Numbered from the stretch's first letter, positions 1-8,842 are shown. The stretch is 64,000 bases of DNA from Pedobacter frigoris (GCF_005116445.1 NZ_SWBQ01000001.1:1413734-1477733); one strand, 5' to 3'. Notes: generated by a model not told the origin, from the sequence alone. Program-made: numbers and translations.

Positions 1-1482
1 AAAGCCTATTCTCACAGGAAATTAAAAGCATATGTTCGGGGACTCGATAGTTATGCAGGAGCTTTTACAGTCCCCATATTCGATTCAACAGGAATAATAG
101 TGACGGTAAATGGGATCAACGCTCAAAATGCAAACAAGTATCAGTTTAGAGTACTTGAGAACAACAAAAAGGTCGTTTTGCCCTGGACTACGCCTAAATT
201 ATTCGCCGACGCTTACATCATGACTAAAATTGCAGACTCTACCAAAGTAGATGATGTCACCGCTTACCTCGGGCAGTTTAAAGGAGATTATGGTAAAGCA
301 CTCACCTTCGAGGTTCGGAAAATAGACAATCCCGACAGTATTGCCATTTCTTTATCTGCATACTGGGCGAAATGGCGACCAAGGGTGGTTGGCGTGTTTA
401 CATTTTCTCAGCTTCCTGAGTTTCTAAGCATTTTCAAAGAACAATGGAAAGATCCGAGGCTGAATCCAGAGCGCGTAGACTGGAGCAAAAACACGACTTT
501 TCTGAAATTAAAAAAGGACTTCCGCTCCAATGAAAACAACTTGATCTTCTATCTGGATGACATCATCAAGTCTAAAAACATCATCGAGTACAATCTCGTG
601 AAAGGAACGGACAGCACAGGCTGGACTGCTAATGATTTTGATTTCAACCTGGTTTGGTTAAAAAACCTTTCGCCTGGCAAATATGAATTGCTGATCCGCT
701 ACAGTGTGCAGCGGATACACGTATGCAAATACACATTCACCATTCATCCTGCCTGGTACCAAACCCTATGGGCAAAAATAGGCCTGTGTGTACTTGGTTT
801 ACTGGCTATTGGGTTCATCATACTCTTGAGACGCTCCGGACAACAAGCAGAGAAGCTGAAAGCTCAGGACACCTTAAAGCAGGTCGTCCAAACCGAACTC
901 AAATCCATTCGCTCACAATTCAATCCGCATTTTGTGTTCAATGCGCTCAGTTCTATTCAGGGCCTGATCACCAAAAACGATTCAGAAAATGCATCCAGAT
1001 ATCTGATCGAATTTAGCAACCTGATGCGCGAATCACTAAAAGCAACCAACAACGAATTTGTAAGCATCTCCAGTGAAGTAAAGATCCTGGAAAACTATTT
1101 GAACCTGGAGAAGTTGCGCTTCGGATTCAATTACCAGATAGAAATAGGCATACAGATAGACACCAATGCTATAGAAATACCAAGTCTCTTTTTACAGCCC
1201 CTGGTAGAGAACGCGGTAAAACACGGCATATCTTCCCTACAGGAACATGGAATGCTCAGTGTATCATTTGATAAAATAGACAATGACATGTCCATTCAGG
1301 TCAGGGACAATGGCCAGGGATTCGATCAAAACAATAAGTCCGGCGGATTTGGATTACAGCTGACCAAAGAAAGGATCAAACTGTTAAACCAGACACTCAA
1401 TGGGCAGCATATTGAATTTTCTATAAACCGCATACAAAACGAAACACAAGTTACCATCTATTTCAAAAACTGGTTAATATGA
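1..1482 (+). CDS. LytS-type sensor histidine kinase, 5' end missing
   Basis: The frame is open from base 1, so the gene begins left of the window; the GTG at 100 is only the first start-like codon and not a likely true start. A membrane helix (around 780-830) follows a periplasmic sensor region with a beta-rich end typical of Y_Y_Y-type sensors. The cytoplasmic part has the His_kinase motif QFNPHFVFNA (about 918-947) with the phospho-accepting His, then an HATPase domain with NAVKHG and DNGQGF boxes. It should phosphorylate the LytTR regulator encoded next, whose ATG overlaps its stop as ATGA. Family assignment is firm; the signal sensed is unknown. Confidence 0.9.
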   Translation, partial: KAYSHRKLKAYVRGLDSYAGAFTVPIFDSTGIIVTVNGINAQNANKYQFRVLENNKKVVLPWTTPKLFADAYIMTKIADSTKVDDVTAYLGQFKGDYGKALTFEVRKIDNPDSIAISLSAYWAKWRPRVVGVFTFSQLPEFLSIFKEQWKDPRLNPERVDWSKNTTFLKLKKDFRSNENNLIFYLDDIIKSKNIIEYNLVKGTDSTGWTANDFDFNLVWLKNLSPGKYELLIRYSVQRIHVCKYTFTIHPAWYQTLWAKIGLCVLGLLAIGFIILLRRSGQQAEKLKAQDTLKQVVQTELKSIRSQFNPHFVFNALSSIQGLITKNDSENASRYLIEFSNLMRESLKATNNEFVSISSEVKILENYLNLEKLRFGFNYQIEIGIQIDTNAIEIPSLFLQPLVENAVKHGISSLQEHGMLSVSFDKIDNDMSIQVRDNGQGFDQNNKSGGFGLQLTKERIKLLNQTLNGQHIEFSINRIQNETQVTIYFKNWLI

Positions 1483-2237
1483 TAAGAGCCGTAATCATCG
1501 ACGACGAGAAAAACAACATTGAAACCTTGCTGAGCTTACTGCAAAAACACGAATTGCCTGTTGCCATCGTAGGTGCTGCAACTAATGCCGACGACGCCAT
1601 AACCACCATCGTCGCCACCAATCCGGACTTACTATTCCTTGACATACAAATGCCTGGCAAGAATGGGTTTGATGTGCTCAAAGCGTTGCCACACTATCAG
1701 TTCGAGGTGATTTTTGTTACAGCCTTCGACCAGTATGGTATTCAGGCTGTGAAATTCTCCGCTATAGACTACCTCCTCAAGCCGGTCAACCCTGAAGAAT
1801 TAAAAACATCAATTCTGAAAGTTGAAGCAAAGCTAAACCAACGCAAACAAAACGTTCAGCTGGAAAATCTGATGGACCTCATCAAAAATAAGGACGCCAA
1901 AAAAGACCATAAGCTAGCCCTGGCCTCCACCAAAGAAATCAGGTTTGTAAATACTGATGAGATCATCCGTTGTGAATCTTCAAATGCCTACACGCAATTC
2001 TTCCTCACAGATGGCAAAAACATCATGGTATCAAAACCTATCTTTGAATATGAAGAGATGCTGACCAGTTACGACTTTATTCGATGCCACCAGTCCCATT
2101 TGGTCAATTCCAAATTCATAAAAAGCCTGGTGAAAGAAGACAGCGGCTACCTGTTGCTGAACGATGACACCCGCATCCCTATTTCCAGGGGCAAAAAAGA
2201 AAACGTATTAAAAGCACTAAACACTATAAAAAAATAA
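1479..2237 (+). CDS. LytTR-family response regulator
   Basis: 252 aa. Residues 1-120 are a receiver domain with the acidic pair D8-D9, the phospho-acceptor Asp55 in FLDIQMPG and the conserved Lys in YLLKPVNPEE. Residues about 145-250 are a LytTR DNA-binding domain (IRCESSNAYT, then FIRCHQSHLVNSKFI). It is translationally coupled to the upstream kinase by a 4-bp ATGA overlap, so the two form a LytS/LytR-type two-component system. Target promoters are not evident; the TlpA-like gene 11 bp downstream is probably co-transcribed. Confidence 0.93.
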   Translation: MIRAVIIDDEKNNIETLLSLLQKHELPVAIVGAATNADDAITTIVATNPDLLFLDIQMPGKNGFDVLKALPHYQFEVIFVTAFDQYGIQAVKFSAIDYLLKPVNPEELKTSILKVEAKLNQRKQNVQLENLMDLIKNKDAKKDHKLALASTKEIRFVNTDEIIRCESSNAYTQFFLTDGKNIMVSKPIFEYEEMLTSYDFIRCHQSHLVNSKFIKSLVKEDSGYLLLNDDTRIPISRGKKENVLKALNTIKK

Positions 2238-2248
2238 AACCAAATCAA

Positions 2249-3778
2249 ATGAAACGGATCTTATATTTCCTGCTACTATTCAGCTGCACACAGGTGTATG
2301 CACAAAAACTTGCTCCTCTCCGTATTGAGGATAAAAAAATGAGCACCTATCTTGCCAACCGCAAACCGGCAACATTAACTATCCAGATTAAAAATCTCCC
2401 TGACAGCATCAAAAAAGTAAATATAGGGCTTATCCTGGTTCAGATGGGAATAGGTATTCAAATTAAAAAATTTGCCGCTACAGATGCTGCAGGACTTGCA
2501 ACAATAGTACTTGATCAGAATTTACCATATCAGCAAATCTGGCTAAACGTCGGCAAGTATCTATACGCCGGAATATATGTCAACTCAGGCCTGACCGTAG
2601 TCCTTGATGCAAAAAAACTACAAGCCAAAAGCGCATACATGATCGGCGACGGCGTTGAATACCTGGGCATCGACGGACAGCTGAACACCGTGATGAATAA
2701 AAACGTGATCTTTAAAAAAGAGGAAAAGGAAAACCTGGGTAAAAAACTCGATAACCTGCGCAAATCAAGGGAAAATCTCACTGTAGAATCTTTCTTATCT
2801 GATGCTGACTCAATTAAAAATGCCCTGTTAAAGATCGATGAGGAGTTCAGCACTCAATACCCTGATTTTAAATGGGCGATCAATGACGAGACATTGTCCG
2901 GATACTATTCAAACTTATGTGTGATGTATTGGGGCCGCGGCCTGATGCCTGCTAAACTCTTTGATGAGATCAGCAATCACAAACCGTATTTCAGCAGCAA
3001 TGATGGTGCTTCCTTCTATAATTACCTGGAGAGATATTCCATGAACGGCGAATACAAGCAAAAAATTAAAGGAGTAGCGGGTACGCTTGCAGTGATAGAC
3101 AGCCTGTATACACAAGAAAAATCAGATATCATAAAACTATTTCTTTTAGATACTTACAAAGAGCGTGCTGCTACTGCCTATCCATTAATCATCAAAAGCA
3201 TGAAAACCAGCTGGTGCAAAAAGATTGCTGCAAAAGAATTGGCAAAAGCTAATATTAATCAGAAAAAGGTAGACAGCTTGTTTGCTTTATCAAAACAACT
3301 AAATAAAACAGACATTGGAAAACCGTTGGTGACACTGCCTTTTGAAGCTGATCTTTACCATGTAGATGAGCAAACAAAAGCAGAAGACTTCCTGTTGAAT
3401 CTGAAGTCGAAATTTGCAAAAAAAGCCTTAATCATAGACATATGGGCTACCTGGTGCGGTCCATGTATTGCAGATATGCCTTCGAGTAAAATCTTACACG
3501 AGAAAAATAAAGATCTGCCTATAGCGTACGTATATCTTTGTACCACCGACGGTTCTAACATGGACTTGTGGAAAAAGAAACTCACAGAGATGCAGATTCC
3601 AGGTACCCACGTCTTTATCAATGAAAAAGTACTGGCTAAATTAAGAACAATGCTCAATGCAGATGGTGGATTCCCTACCTACGTATCTATTGACATCAAT
3701 GGTAAAGTAGATTCTAAAAACATCAGCCATATGGGAAGTCTCAACCGGGAAAGTCTGAAAAAAATAGCAGGACTTTAA
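2249..3778 (+). CDS. TlpA-like thioredoxin-fold protein, secreted
   Basis: 509 aa with a cleavable signal peptide (residues 1-18, ending VYAQ). A long N-terminal region of about 370 residues, partly beta-rich like the DUF4369 modules of this family, precedes a thioredoxin domain with the redox motif WCGPC (Cys403 and Cys406) and a downstream cis-Pro region (GGFPTY). Such proteins act in the Bacteroidota periplasm as thiol-disulfide reductases. It follows the two-component genes by 11 bp on the same strand and probably shares their transcript. Substrate unknown. Confidence 0.88.
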   Translation: MKRILYFLLLFSCTQVYAQKLAPLRIEDKKMSTYLANRKPATLTIQIKNLPDSIKKVNIGLILVQMGIGIQIKKFAATDAAGLATIVLDQNLPYQQIWLNVGKYLYAGIYVNSGLTVVLDAKKLQAKSAYMIGDGVEYLGIDGQLNTVMNKNVIFKKEEKENLGKKLDNLRKSRENLTVESFLSDADSIKNALLKIDEEFSTQYPDFKWAINDETLSGYYSNLCVMYWGRGLMPAKLFDEISNHKPYFSSNDGASFYNYLERYSMNGEYKQKIKGVAGTLAVIDSLYTQEKSDIIKLFLLDTYKERAATAYPLIIKSMKTSWCKKIAAKELAKANINQKKVDSLFALSKQLNKTDIGKPLVTLPFEADLYHVDEQTKAEDFLLNLKSKFAKKALIIDIWATWCGPCIADMPSSKILHEKNKDLPIAYVYLCTTDGSNMDLWKKKLTEMQIPGTHVFINEKVLAKLRTMLNADGGFPTYVSIDINGKVDSKNISHMGSLNRESLKKIAGL

Positions 3779-3918
3779 ACAAAGATATAACACGCTCTTA
3801 CATTACACACAATAAGAACGATACCGGGTGCAGGGCTAACTGCCTGCACCCGGCATATCGGCTTCCATGTCTAAACAGCCATAACTTAAGAAGTTCACAG
3901 AGCAGAATATCGTATAGT

Positions 3919-4263
3919 ATGGGCTGGTATACGGCAGCAAAAAAAATGGACGGATATTTACGTTGGGCCTACAACAGCTGGACTAAATCACCACTAACAG
4001 ACACGCGGTTTACTGCATGGCCAGCCTGCGATACTTACCTGGTTTATCCTGGAGCCTTAAGCTCAGTAGGATTTGAAAAACTGATTGAAGGCGCGCAGGA
4101 TTTTGAGAAGATCAAATACCTGCAGTCATCATACGAAAAGAACAAGCAGACCAAACAATTAGCAGAACTGAATCAGGCTTTAAAGAAATTTGAGATCAAA
4201 TCATTAGCTACCACTACTGCTGATGATGTTTTGAAAAGCGTAAAGCATCTGCTTAATCAATAA
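3919..4263 (+). pseudogene. C-terminal fragment of a DUF4091/GH123-type hydrolase
   Basis: 114 codons that match only the end of the DUF4091 domain found at the C terminus of GH123-like glycoside hydrolases: GWYTAAKKMDGYLRWAYNSW, then DTYLVYPGALSSVGFE and an EGAQDFEKI helix. Full-length relatives have 500 or more residues. The frame stays open upstream through the 3779-3918 gap but the translation there no longer resembles the family, so the fragment appears to be what remains after a deletion. The ATG at 3919 may be an internal Met. No signal peptide is present. It is either dead or a non-catalytic relic. Confidence 0.7.
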
Positions 4264-4287
4264 ATAACGAAATCTATTTTATAATAA

Positions 4288-4324
4288 AAAGCCACTGTGA
4301 CGTACAACATAGCGGCTTTATTAT
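4288..4324. terminator. Bidirectional hairpin terminator
   Basis: AAAGCC at 4288-4293 pairs with GGCTTT at 4314-4319, with further CT/AG and TG/CA pairs inside. A-rich sequence precedes it and T-rich sequence follows, so it can act on both strands. It sits between the convergent hydrolase fragment (+) and abiEii (-). Confidence 0.6.
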
Positions 4325-4331
4325 TCAGCTG

Positions 4332-5180
4332 TTATATTTTCAAATGAGTAACCAGATCATTAAAATAATTTACTGACCAGATATCCAATACAAAACGGTC
4401 TGCTATAAATCTGCTGATATCTGCTTTAATACGGTCGAAATTTACAGTTTCAATCTTGGCACGAAGTAACTCTCTAAACTCTTTTTCAGTCATATCATCT
4501 TCAGTCCAATTACCACTGTCCCGTGCTCTTAATGCGAAATGTTTCAAATTTAACCGCACGCCTTTCTTAATATACCATTCCATATCATACCAATCCCTCC
4601 CTTTTACATTATTGCCCCATTTCCTAAACAGTAAAGCATGCATTTTACCAGCATAAAGATCAGATAATGAAAAACATTTAACATAAAAAGAAAACGGTTT
4701 TAAAAGTAGCTTTTCTTCTGTTTCGAACCCAAGAGGCGGCAGCTTGTCTACCTCAAGTTTGATCTTGATATTCGCTCGCTGATCAACTCCGCTTTGAGGA
4801 ATAATTCCTTCTAATACCAATTCCTTCCAGATCGTCTCAGACTTTAAAAAAGCAGAATCAATATTATTTTCTTTGGTCTTTTTTTTCTCGGTAACCGAAA
4901 CAGTCATACCCTGAGATGCGAACTCTGTGGTAACCGCCTCCAGATATTTATCCAGAGAAAAATCCATATTCTTATTTAATAAAGAAAAGTCCAAATCTTC
5001 TGAAAAACGATCCAGGCCATAAAATATACGTAAAGCTGTTCCGCCATAAAATGCAGCTTTTTCAAAAAAACCTGCCCGTTGTAAACCAGCGAGCGCAATT
5101 TCCTGCATAATTTCACGCAAGGCCTGCCCTGCCTCATCTTTATTAGCAGGATGATAAGATTCCAGCCATTCTTTTATCAT
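4332..5180 (-). CDS. abiEii: AbiEii-type nucleotidyltransferase toxin
   Basis: 282 aa of the AbiEii/AbiGii (DUF1814) nucleotidyltransferase family, toxin of type IV toxin-antitoxin and abortive-infection systems. Visible signatures are FYGGTALR (about residue 45), the metal-binding strand SEDLDFSL (about 60) and a later IKLEVDK strand. AbiE toxins inhibit growth by nucleotidyl transfer; for one family member the target has been shown to be tRNA. Its ATG overlaps the stop of the upstream antitoxin gene (ATGA at 5177-5180), the usual order for this pair. Only the hairpin terminator follows. Confidence 0.9.
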   Translation of the reverse strand: MIKEWLESYHPANKDEAGQALREIMQEIALAGLQRAGFFEKAAFYGGTALRIFYGLDRFSEDLDFSLLNKNMDFSLDKYLEAVTTEFASQGMTVSVTEKKKTKENNIDSAFLKSETIWKELVLEGIIPQSGVDQRANIKIKLEVDKLPPLGFETEEKLLLKPFSFYVKCFSLSDLYAGKMHALLFRKWGNNVKGRDWYDMEWYIKKGVRLNLKHFALRARDSGNWTEDDMTEKEFRELLRAKIETVNFDRIKADISRFIADRFVLDIWSVNYFNDLVTHLKI

Positions 5181-5818
5181 AAAGTCTTTATCATTTTAAG
5201 TATATGAATTAAGCTATCTCTTTTCGGCGCATCATCCATCCATGTACTCATTTGTTCAACATCCAATTCTTTTAACCTATCTGCATCAATCCTAAGGTCT
5301 TCCAACAGATAACTCTCAGCAGCTTTTGCACTTCTCAATACTACTCCAGAGGTTGTTACAATCTTATCTAACAAAGATTTTTCTGGTGATGCCATCATTG
5401 CCCACTGCTCATCACCCAGCTGAATCTGCTGAATGCCAAATGTGTAATATGGAAGTCCCAAACGCTCGTAAGAAAACAACCCCATAGGAGTTGGAAAATT
5501 GCGTGAAGCTTTAATAGTAACAGATGTTATTTCAAAAACCCTTTCCGGTATCAAGCCATGAAAAGATAAAGCTGTATCCGAAGAGACATAACTTGGTCCT
5601 AACAAATGATTAGCCACCAAAAAAGGTTCCGGCCGGATCTGATCACTTAATTGCGTTCCGACTACATACATACCCCTCTTTAAAGGTGACAAAATTCCTT
5701 CTTTAAGTAAGTCGTGAATTTTATCATTAGGTCTTTTGTAATCCTTTAGCAATGCAATTAACAACTGATGTGTGATCGGTTGTTTGCCGTAACTACGAAT
5801 CAACTGCATTAAATCCAT
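5177..5818 (-). CDS. abiEi: AbiEi-type antitoxin with winged HTH
   Basis: 213 aa from ATG 5818; the frame reaches a TTG at 5824, which I reject because the promoter -7 box covers it. The N-terminal 60 residues form a winged helix and carry the pattern GILSPLKRGMYVV seen in AbiEi transcriptional regulators. The C-terminal domain is typical of AbiEi (SVTIKASRNFP, then EKSLLDKIV). AbiEi proteins neutralise AbiEii and repress their own operon by binding inverted repeats near the promoter. A 15-bp-arm inverted repeat lies directly upstream here. Confidence 0.88.
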   Translation of the reverse strand: MDLMQLIRSYGKQPITHQLLIALLKDYKRPNDKIHDLLKEGILSPLKRGMYVVGTQLSDQIRPEPFLVANHLLGPSYVSSDTALSFHGLIPERVFEITSVTIKASRNFPTPMGLFSYERLGLPYYTFGIQQIQLGDEQWAMMASPEKSLLDKIVTTSGVVLRSAKAAESYLLEDLRIDADRLKELDVEQMSTWMDDAPKRDSLIHILKMIKTL

Positions 5819-5821
5819 ACA

Positions 5822-5872
5822 CAAATGTAAAAAAATAAATAGATAATCGGAAAAAAACCGATTATCTATTTA
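5822..5872 (-). promoter_or_regulatory. abiE promoter with hairpin operator
   Basis: Read on the minus strand, TACATTTG (5829-5822) exactly fits the Bacteroidota -7 box TAnnTTTG, and TTTC (5853-5850) lies 20 nt upstream as a -33 box. Between and beyond them is an inverted repeat with 15-bp perfect arms, TAAATAGATAATCGG (5836-5850) and CCGATTATCTATTTA (5858-5872), separated by seven A. A repressor bound there would cover the promoter. The -7 box ends only 4 nt before ATG 5818, so the message may be leaderless. Confidence 0.65.
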
Positions 5873-5950
5873 AATAAATACATTAATCTTAAACTATTTA
5901 AAAAAAACAAGTCATAGTTAAACTTCGTCTTTTTTACTAAATTGGATTTC

Positions 5951-6904
5951 ATGAACTGGGTAGACGTCATTTTAATTTTGATCTTGCTGCTGTCAATCCT
6001 GAACAGTGTCCGCAGTGGTTTCATTCTTGCCACTTTAGAATTGCTTTGCTGGATGGGCAGTCTCGCACTCAGCTTTCTGCTATATGGCCCCCTCAGCAGT
6101 TTCATAGATAAATACATCATATCTGCCAGTCCATGGACGGCTCCACTGTCATTTATCGTCATTCTAATCGGCATCAGAATCTTGTTCGAGGTATTATCCA
6201 GGAAAATTTTATCTAATGTGTCCCAGGAAGACCACGAAAGCACGGCCAACAAACTCTATGGAATCCTACCGGGGCTGGTAAACGGTTTCATATGGGTAGC
6301 GCTATTGTCGACACTACTGCTGTTGACGCCTATCACCAACAGCACAGAAGCAGCTAAGGACAGTAAAATCAGTGGATGGTCAATTCGCAAGGTAAACTGG
6401 ATGCGTGATCAGCTTTCGCCTGTTTTTAGTACCTTATTTAACCAAGTCGGCTCGAAATCTGAGGCAGTGGTTGGGGCATCAGAATCCATAAAATTGCCAT
6501 ACAAAGTAGAACACCCGAAAGTACGGGCAGATCTGGAAGCAGAAATGATGGTATTGGTAAATGAAGAAAGGAAAAAACGTCGGCTCAAACCTTTAAAAGC
6601 TGATCCTGAAATTGCCGTTCCAGCAAGAAAACACTCGGCAGACATGTTCGCACGGGGTTACTTCTCACACATTACACCGGAGGGACTCGATCCATTTCAA
6701 CGAATTCAAGCTGAAAAAATCATTTTCGTAACTGCAGGAGAGAATCTTGCACTGGCACAAACATTAGCCATCGCACATCAGGGTTTGATGAATTCACCAG
6801 GTCACCGGAAAAATATCCTGAGGTCTGGTTTCGGCCGCTTGGGTATTGGCATTCTCGATGGAGGAGTCTATGGATTGATGATTACGCAGAACTTCAGAAA
6901 TTGA
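5951..6904 (+). CDS. CvpA-like membrane domain fused to a CAP/SCP domain
   Basis: 317 aa from ATG 5951 (a TTG at 5942 is in frame). Residues 1-130 hold four hydrophobic helices of the CvpA family. After a linker of about 70 residues, residues about 195-315 form a CAP/SCP domain: VNEERKKRRLKPL, ARKHSADMFARGYFSH, GENLA and a SPGHRKNILR motif. The CAP domain should sit outside the cytoplasmic membrane. CvpA proteins are linked in enterobacteria to envelope function and colicin V production; the role of the fusion is unknown. A monocistronic gene by spacing. Confidence 0.85.
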   Translation: MNWVDVILILILLLSILNSVRSGFILATLELLCWMGSLALSFLLYGPLSSFIDKYIISASPWTAPLSFIVILIGIRILFEVLSRKILSNVSQEDHESTANKLYGILPGLVNGFIWVALLSTLLLLTPITNSTEAAKDSKISGWSIRKVNWMRDQLSPVFSTLFNQVGSKSEAVVGASESIKLPYKVEHPKVRADLEAEMMVLVNEERKKRRLKPLKADPEIAVPARKHSADMFARGYFSHITPEGLDPFQRIQAEKIIFVTAGENLALAQTLAIAHQGLMNSPGHRKNILRSGFGRLGIGILDGGVYGLMITQNFRN

Positions 6905-6986
6905 TAATAATTCTTTAACATCAGGCCTATTGAATCCCCATCAAAAAGAAATAACTTAGCTACAAACAATCTCAAAGAATCAGACA

Positions 6987-7730
6987 ATGGAATTCAATCC
7001 CACCAACAAAGTAGTCAAACTGAGTCTTCAGGGCATGAACATGGAGGAACAAGGGAAACCTGAAGAGGCGATCAAACTTTTCCTGCAAGCCTGGGATGAA
7101 GCGACAGACAATTTAGAAAAATTTATTGCAGCCCATTATATCGCCAGTCATCAAAAAAGTGTACCCGACAAATTAAAATGGCTGGAAACCGCTTTGGAGT
7201 TTGCAATAAAAGTAAACAACGACGCTGTTAAAAGCGCCTTCCCTGCCCTGTATTCAAATATTGCTAAATGTCATGAGGAACTGGGCCACGCTGAAAAAGC
7301 TAAAAAGAATCATGAATTGGCAACTTCATTTAAAGATAATCCGTCTGACAAAGGGCCTTTTTATCATGGCACTGAAGCGGATTTGCAGGTCGGAGATCTG
7401 TTGACACCAGGGGGCAGTTCTAATTACCAGTCCGAACTCAAAATGAATCACATTTATTTCACAGCCCTGGTTAATGGGGCCGGACTTGCCGCTGCGCTGG
7501 CAAAAAACGAGGCACCTGAACGTGTCTACATCGTAGAACCGACGGGAATTTTTGAAAACGACCCAAATGTTACAGACAAAAAATTCCCCGGCAATCCCAC
7601 ACGTTCTTATCGCTCACAATCACCATTAAAAATTACCGGTGAAGTGGCAGATTGGGAGAGGATACCGCCCGCAGAACTCCAAAAATGGCGCGAGAAACTT
7701 GCTAATAACAAAGGCGAGATCATCAATTAA
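6987..7730 (+). CDS. arr: NAD-rifampin ADP-ribosyltransferase with helical N-terminal extension
   Basis: 247 aa. Residues about 120-240 match the Arr family that inactivates rifamycins by ADP-ribosylation: FYHGTEADLQVGDLLTPG, HIYFTAL, VYIVEPTG and the hallmark DPNVTDKKFPGNPTRSYRS. Classical Arr proteins are only about 140 residues long. Here about 115 residues of helical, TPR-like sequence precede the domain (MEEQGKPEEAIKLFLQAWDE), looking like a repeat scaffold. The start fits the coding frame and no alternative internal start is better. Resistance activity is inferred from the domain alone. Confidence 0.88.
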   Translation: MEFNPTNKVVKLSLQGMNMEEQGKPEEAIKLFLQAWDEATDNLEKFIAAHYIASHQKSVPDKLKWLETALEFAIKVNNDAVKSAFPALYSNIAKCHEELGHAEKAKKNHELATSFKDNPSDKGPFYHGTEADLQVGDLLTPGGSSNYQSELKMNHIYFTALVNGAGLAAALAKNEAPERVYIVEPTGIFENDPNVTDKKFPGNPTRSYRSQSPLKITGEVADWERIPPAELQKWREKLANNKGEIIN

Positions 7731-7808
7731 CCACCCATTTACACCACCATCCATATACATGTAGGTTAACTGCCCATAAATCCCAGATCAGTTTATTTTT
7801 TTTAAAAA

Positions 7809-7880
7809 TTTATTTCTATCTCAATTTATTCATAGCTTTGATAGTATCATATGATAGTATCATGTGATACTATCATATGA
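7809..7880 (+). promoter_or_regulatory. fic promoter and 34-bp palindromic operator over the start codon
   Basis: TAGCTTTG (7833-7840) is an exact TAnnTTTG -7 box, with TTTA (7809-7812) 20 nt upstream as a -33 box. Right behind it is a near-perfect palindrome, 7847-7880: arms of 16 bp around a TG centre, core TGATACTATCAT. A third half-site, GATAGTATCAT, occupies 7840-7850. The Fic start codon (7877-7879) is inside the right arm. The arrangement suggests a repressor blocking RNA polymerase, or an RNA hairpin hiding the start codon. Confidence 0.7.
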
Positions 7881-8842
7881 GTTACAATAAACCCCCATAT
7901 CAAATTACGTCTGAGGTTTTATCCTTATTAACAAAGGTATCTGAACAAATCGGGGCAGTGAATGCCCTCCATTTAAACAGGCCACAAACCGAATTACGAA
8001 AAGCAAACCGGATAAAAACAATACAATCTACCTTAGCAATTGAAGGAAATACCATATCGCAAGAGCAGATTACGGCATTGCTAAACAACAAACGGATTTT
8101 AGCGCTCCAAAAGGATATTCTGGAAGTGCAAAACGCAATAGAGACTTACGATAACCTGCATACATTCAAGCCATTTCAACTAAAATCAGTTCTAAATGCC
8201 CACAAAACCTTAATGAATGGCCTGATTAAGGATGCCGGTGCTTTAAGATCGGGAAATGTTGGGATTGTAAAAGGATCGCAGATTACACACGTAGCTCCTT
8301 CCGGTAATATGGTTCCACACTTGCTCAAGGAATTACTGGAATACGTAAAAATAGACAAGGACCCCATCTTAATCAAAACCTGCGTGTTTCATTACGAATT
8401 TGAGTTCATACATCCTTTTGCTGATGGAAATGGCAGAATGGGCAGGCTTTGGCAAACCATTTTGCTGATGAAAACTTATCCGGTTTTTGAATACCTGCCC
8501 ATCGAAAGTATTATTAAGGCCGACCAGACCAAGTACTATGAAGCATTAAACAAATCTGACAACCTGGGACAAAGCACTCCGTTTATCATATTTATGCTCG
8601 GATGCATCGCTAAAGCGCTTGATGAACTGATCGAAAGGCCTTCCGCCGCACCAGATCAGGGAAGCCGGATTTTATTATTTAAAGAGGTAGTCGGGAAGGA
8701 GCACTTTACACGAAAAAACTACCTTCAGCATTTCAAAGGGCTCTCCACAGCAACGGCCAGCCGAGATTTAAAAGTGGCTACTGAAACAGGTGTCCTTCAA
8801 AAAACCGGCGACAAAAACTCCAGCACTTACCATTTTTCCTGA
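7877..8842 (+). CDS. Class II Fic-family AMP transferase with C-terminal winged HTH
   Basis: 321 aa. The canonical Fic active-site loop HPFADGNGRMGR begins at His179. An inhibitory-helix motif of class II Fic proteins, TLAIEG with Glu56, lies N-terminal, so activity should be autoinhibited. The C terminus (about 265-321, ending with a basic SRDLKVATETGVL turn) looks like a winged HTH. Fic enzymes transfer AMP or related groups to proteins. The gene has its own promoter, and the palindrome at its start is a likely target of its HTH. Partner and substrate are unknown. Confidence 0.9.
   Translation: MSYNKPPYQITSEVLSLLTKVSEQIGAVNALHLNRPQTELRKANRIKTIQSTLAIEGNTISQEQITALLNNKRILALQKDILEVQNAIETYDNLHTFKPFQLKSVLNAHKTLMNGLIKDAGALRSGNVGIVKGSQITHVAPSGNMVPHLLKELLEYVKIDKDPILIKTCVFHYEFEFIHPFADGNGRMGRLWQTILLMKTYPVFEYLPIESIIKADQTKYYEALNKSDNLGQSTPFIIFMLGCIAKALDELIERPSAAPDQGSRILLFKEVVGKEHFTRKNYLQHFKGLSTATASRDLKVATETGVLQKTGDKNSSTYHFS

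Noticed and set aside
5942..5950. TTG start for the CvpA-CAP gene
   Set aside because: An ATG three codons further in is the simpler start, and no ribosome binding site favours the TTG.
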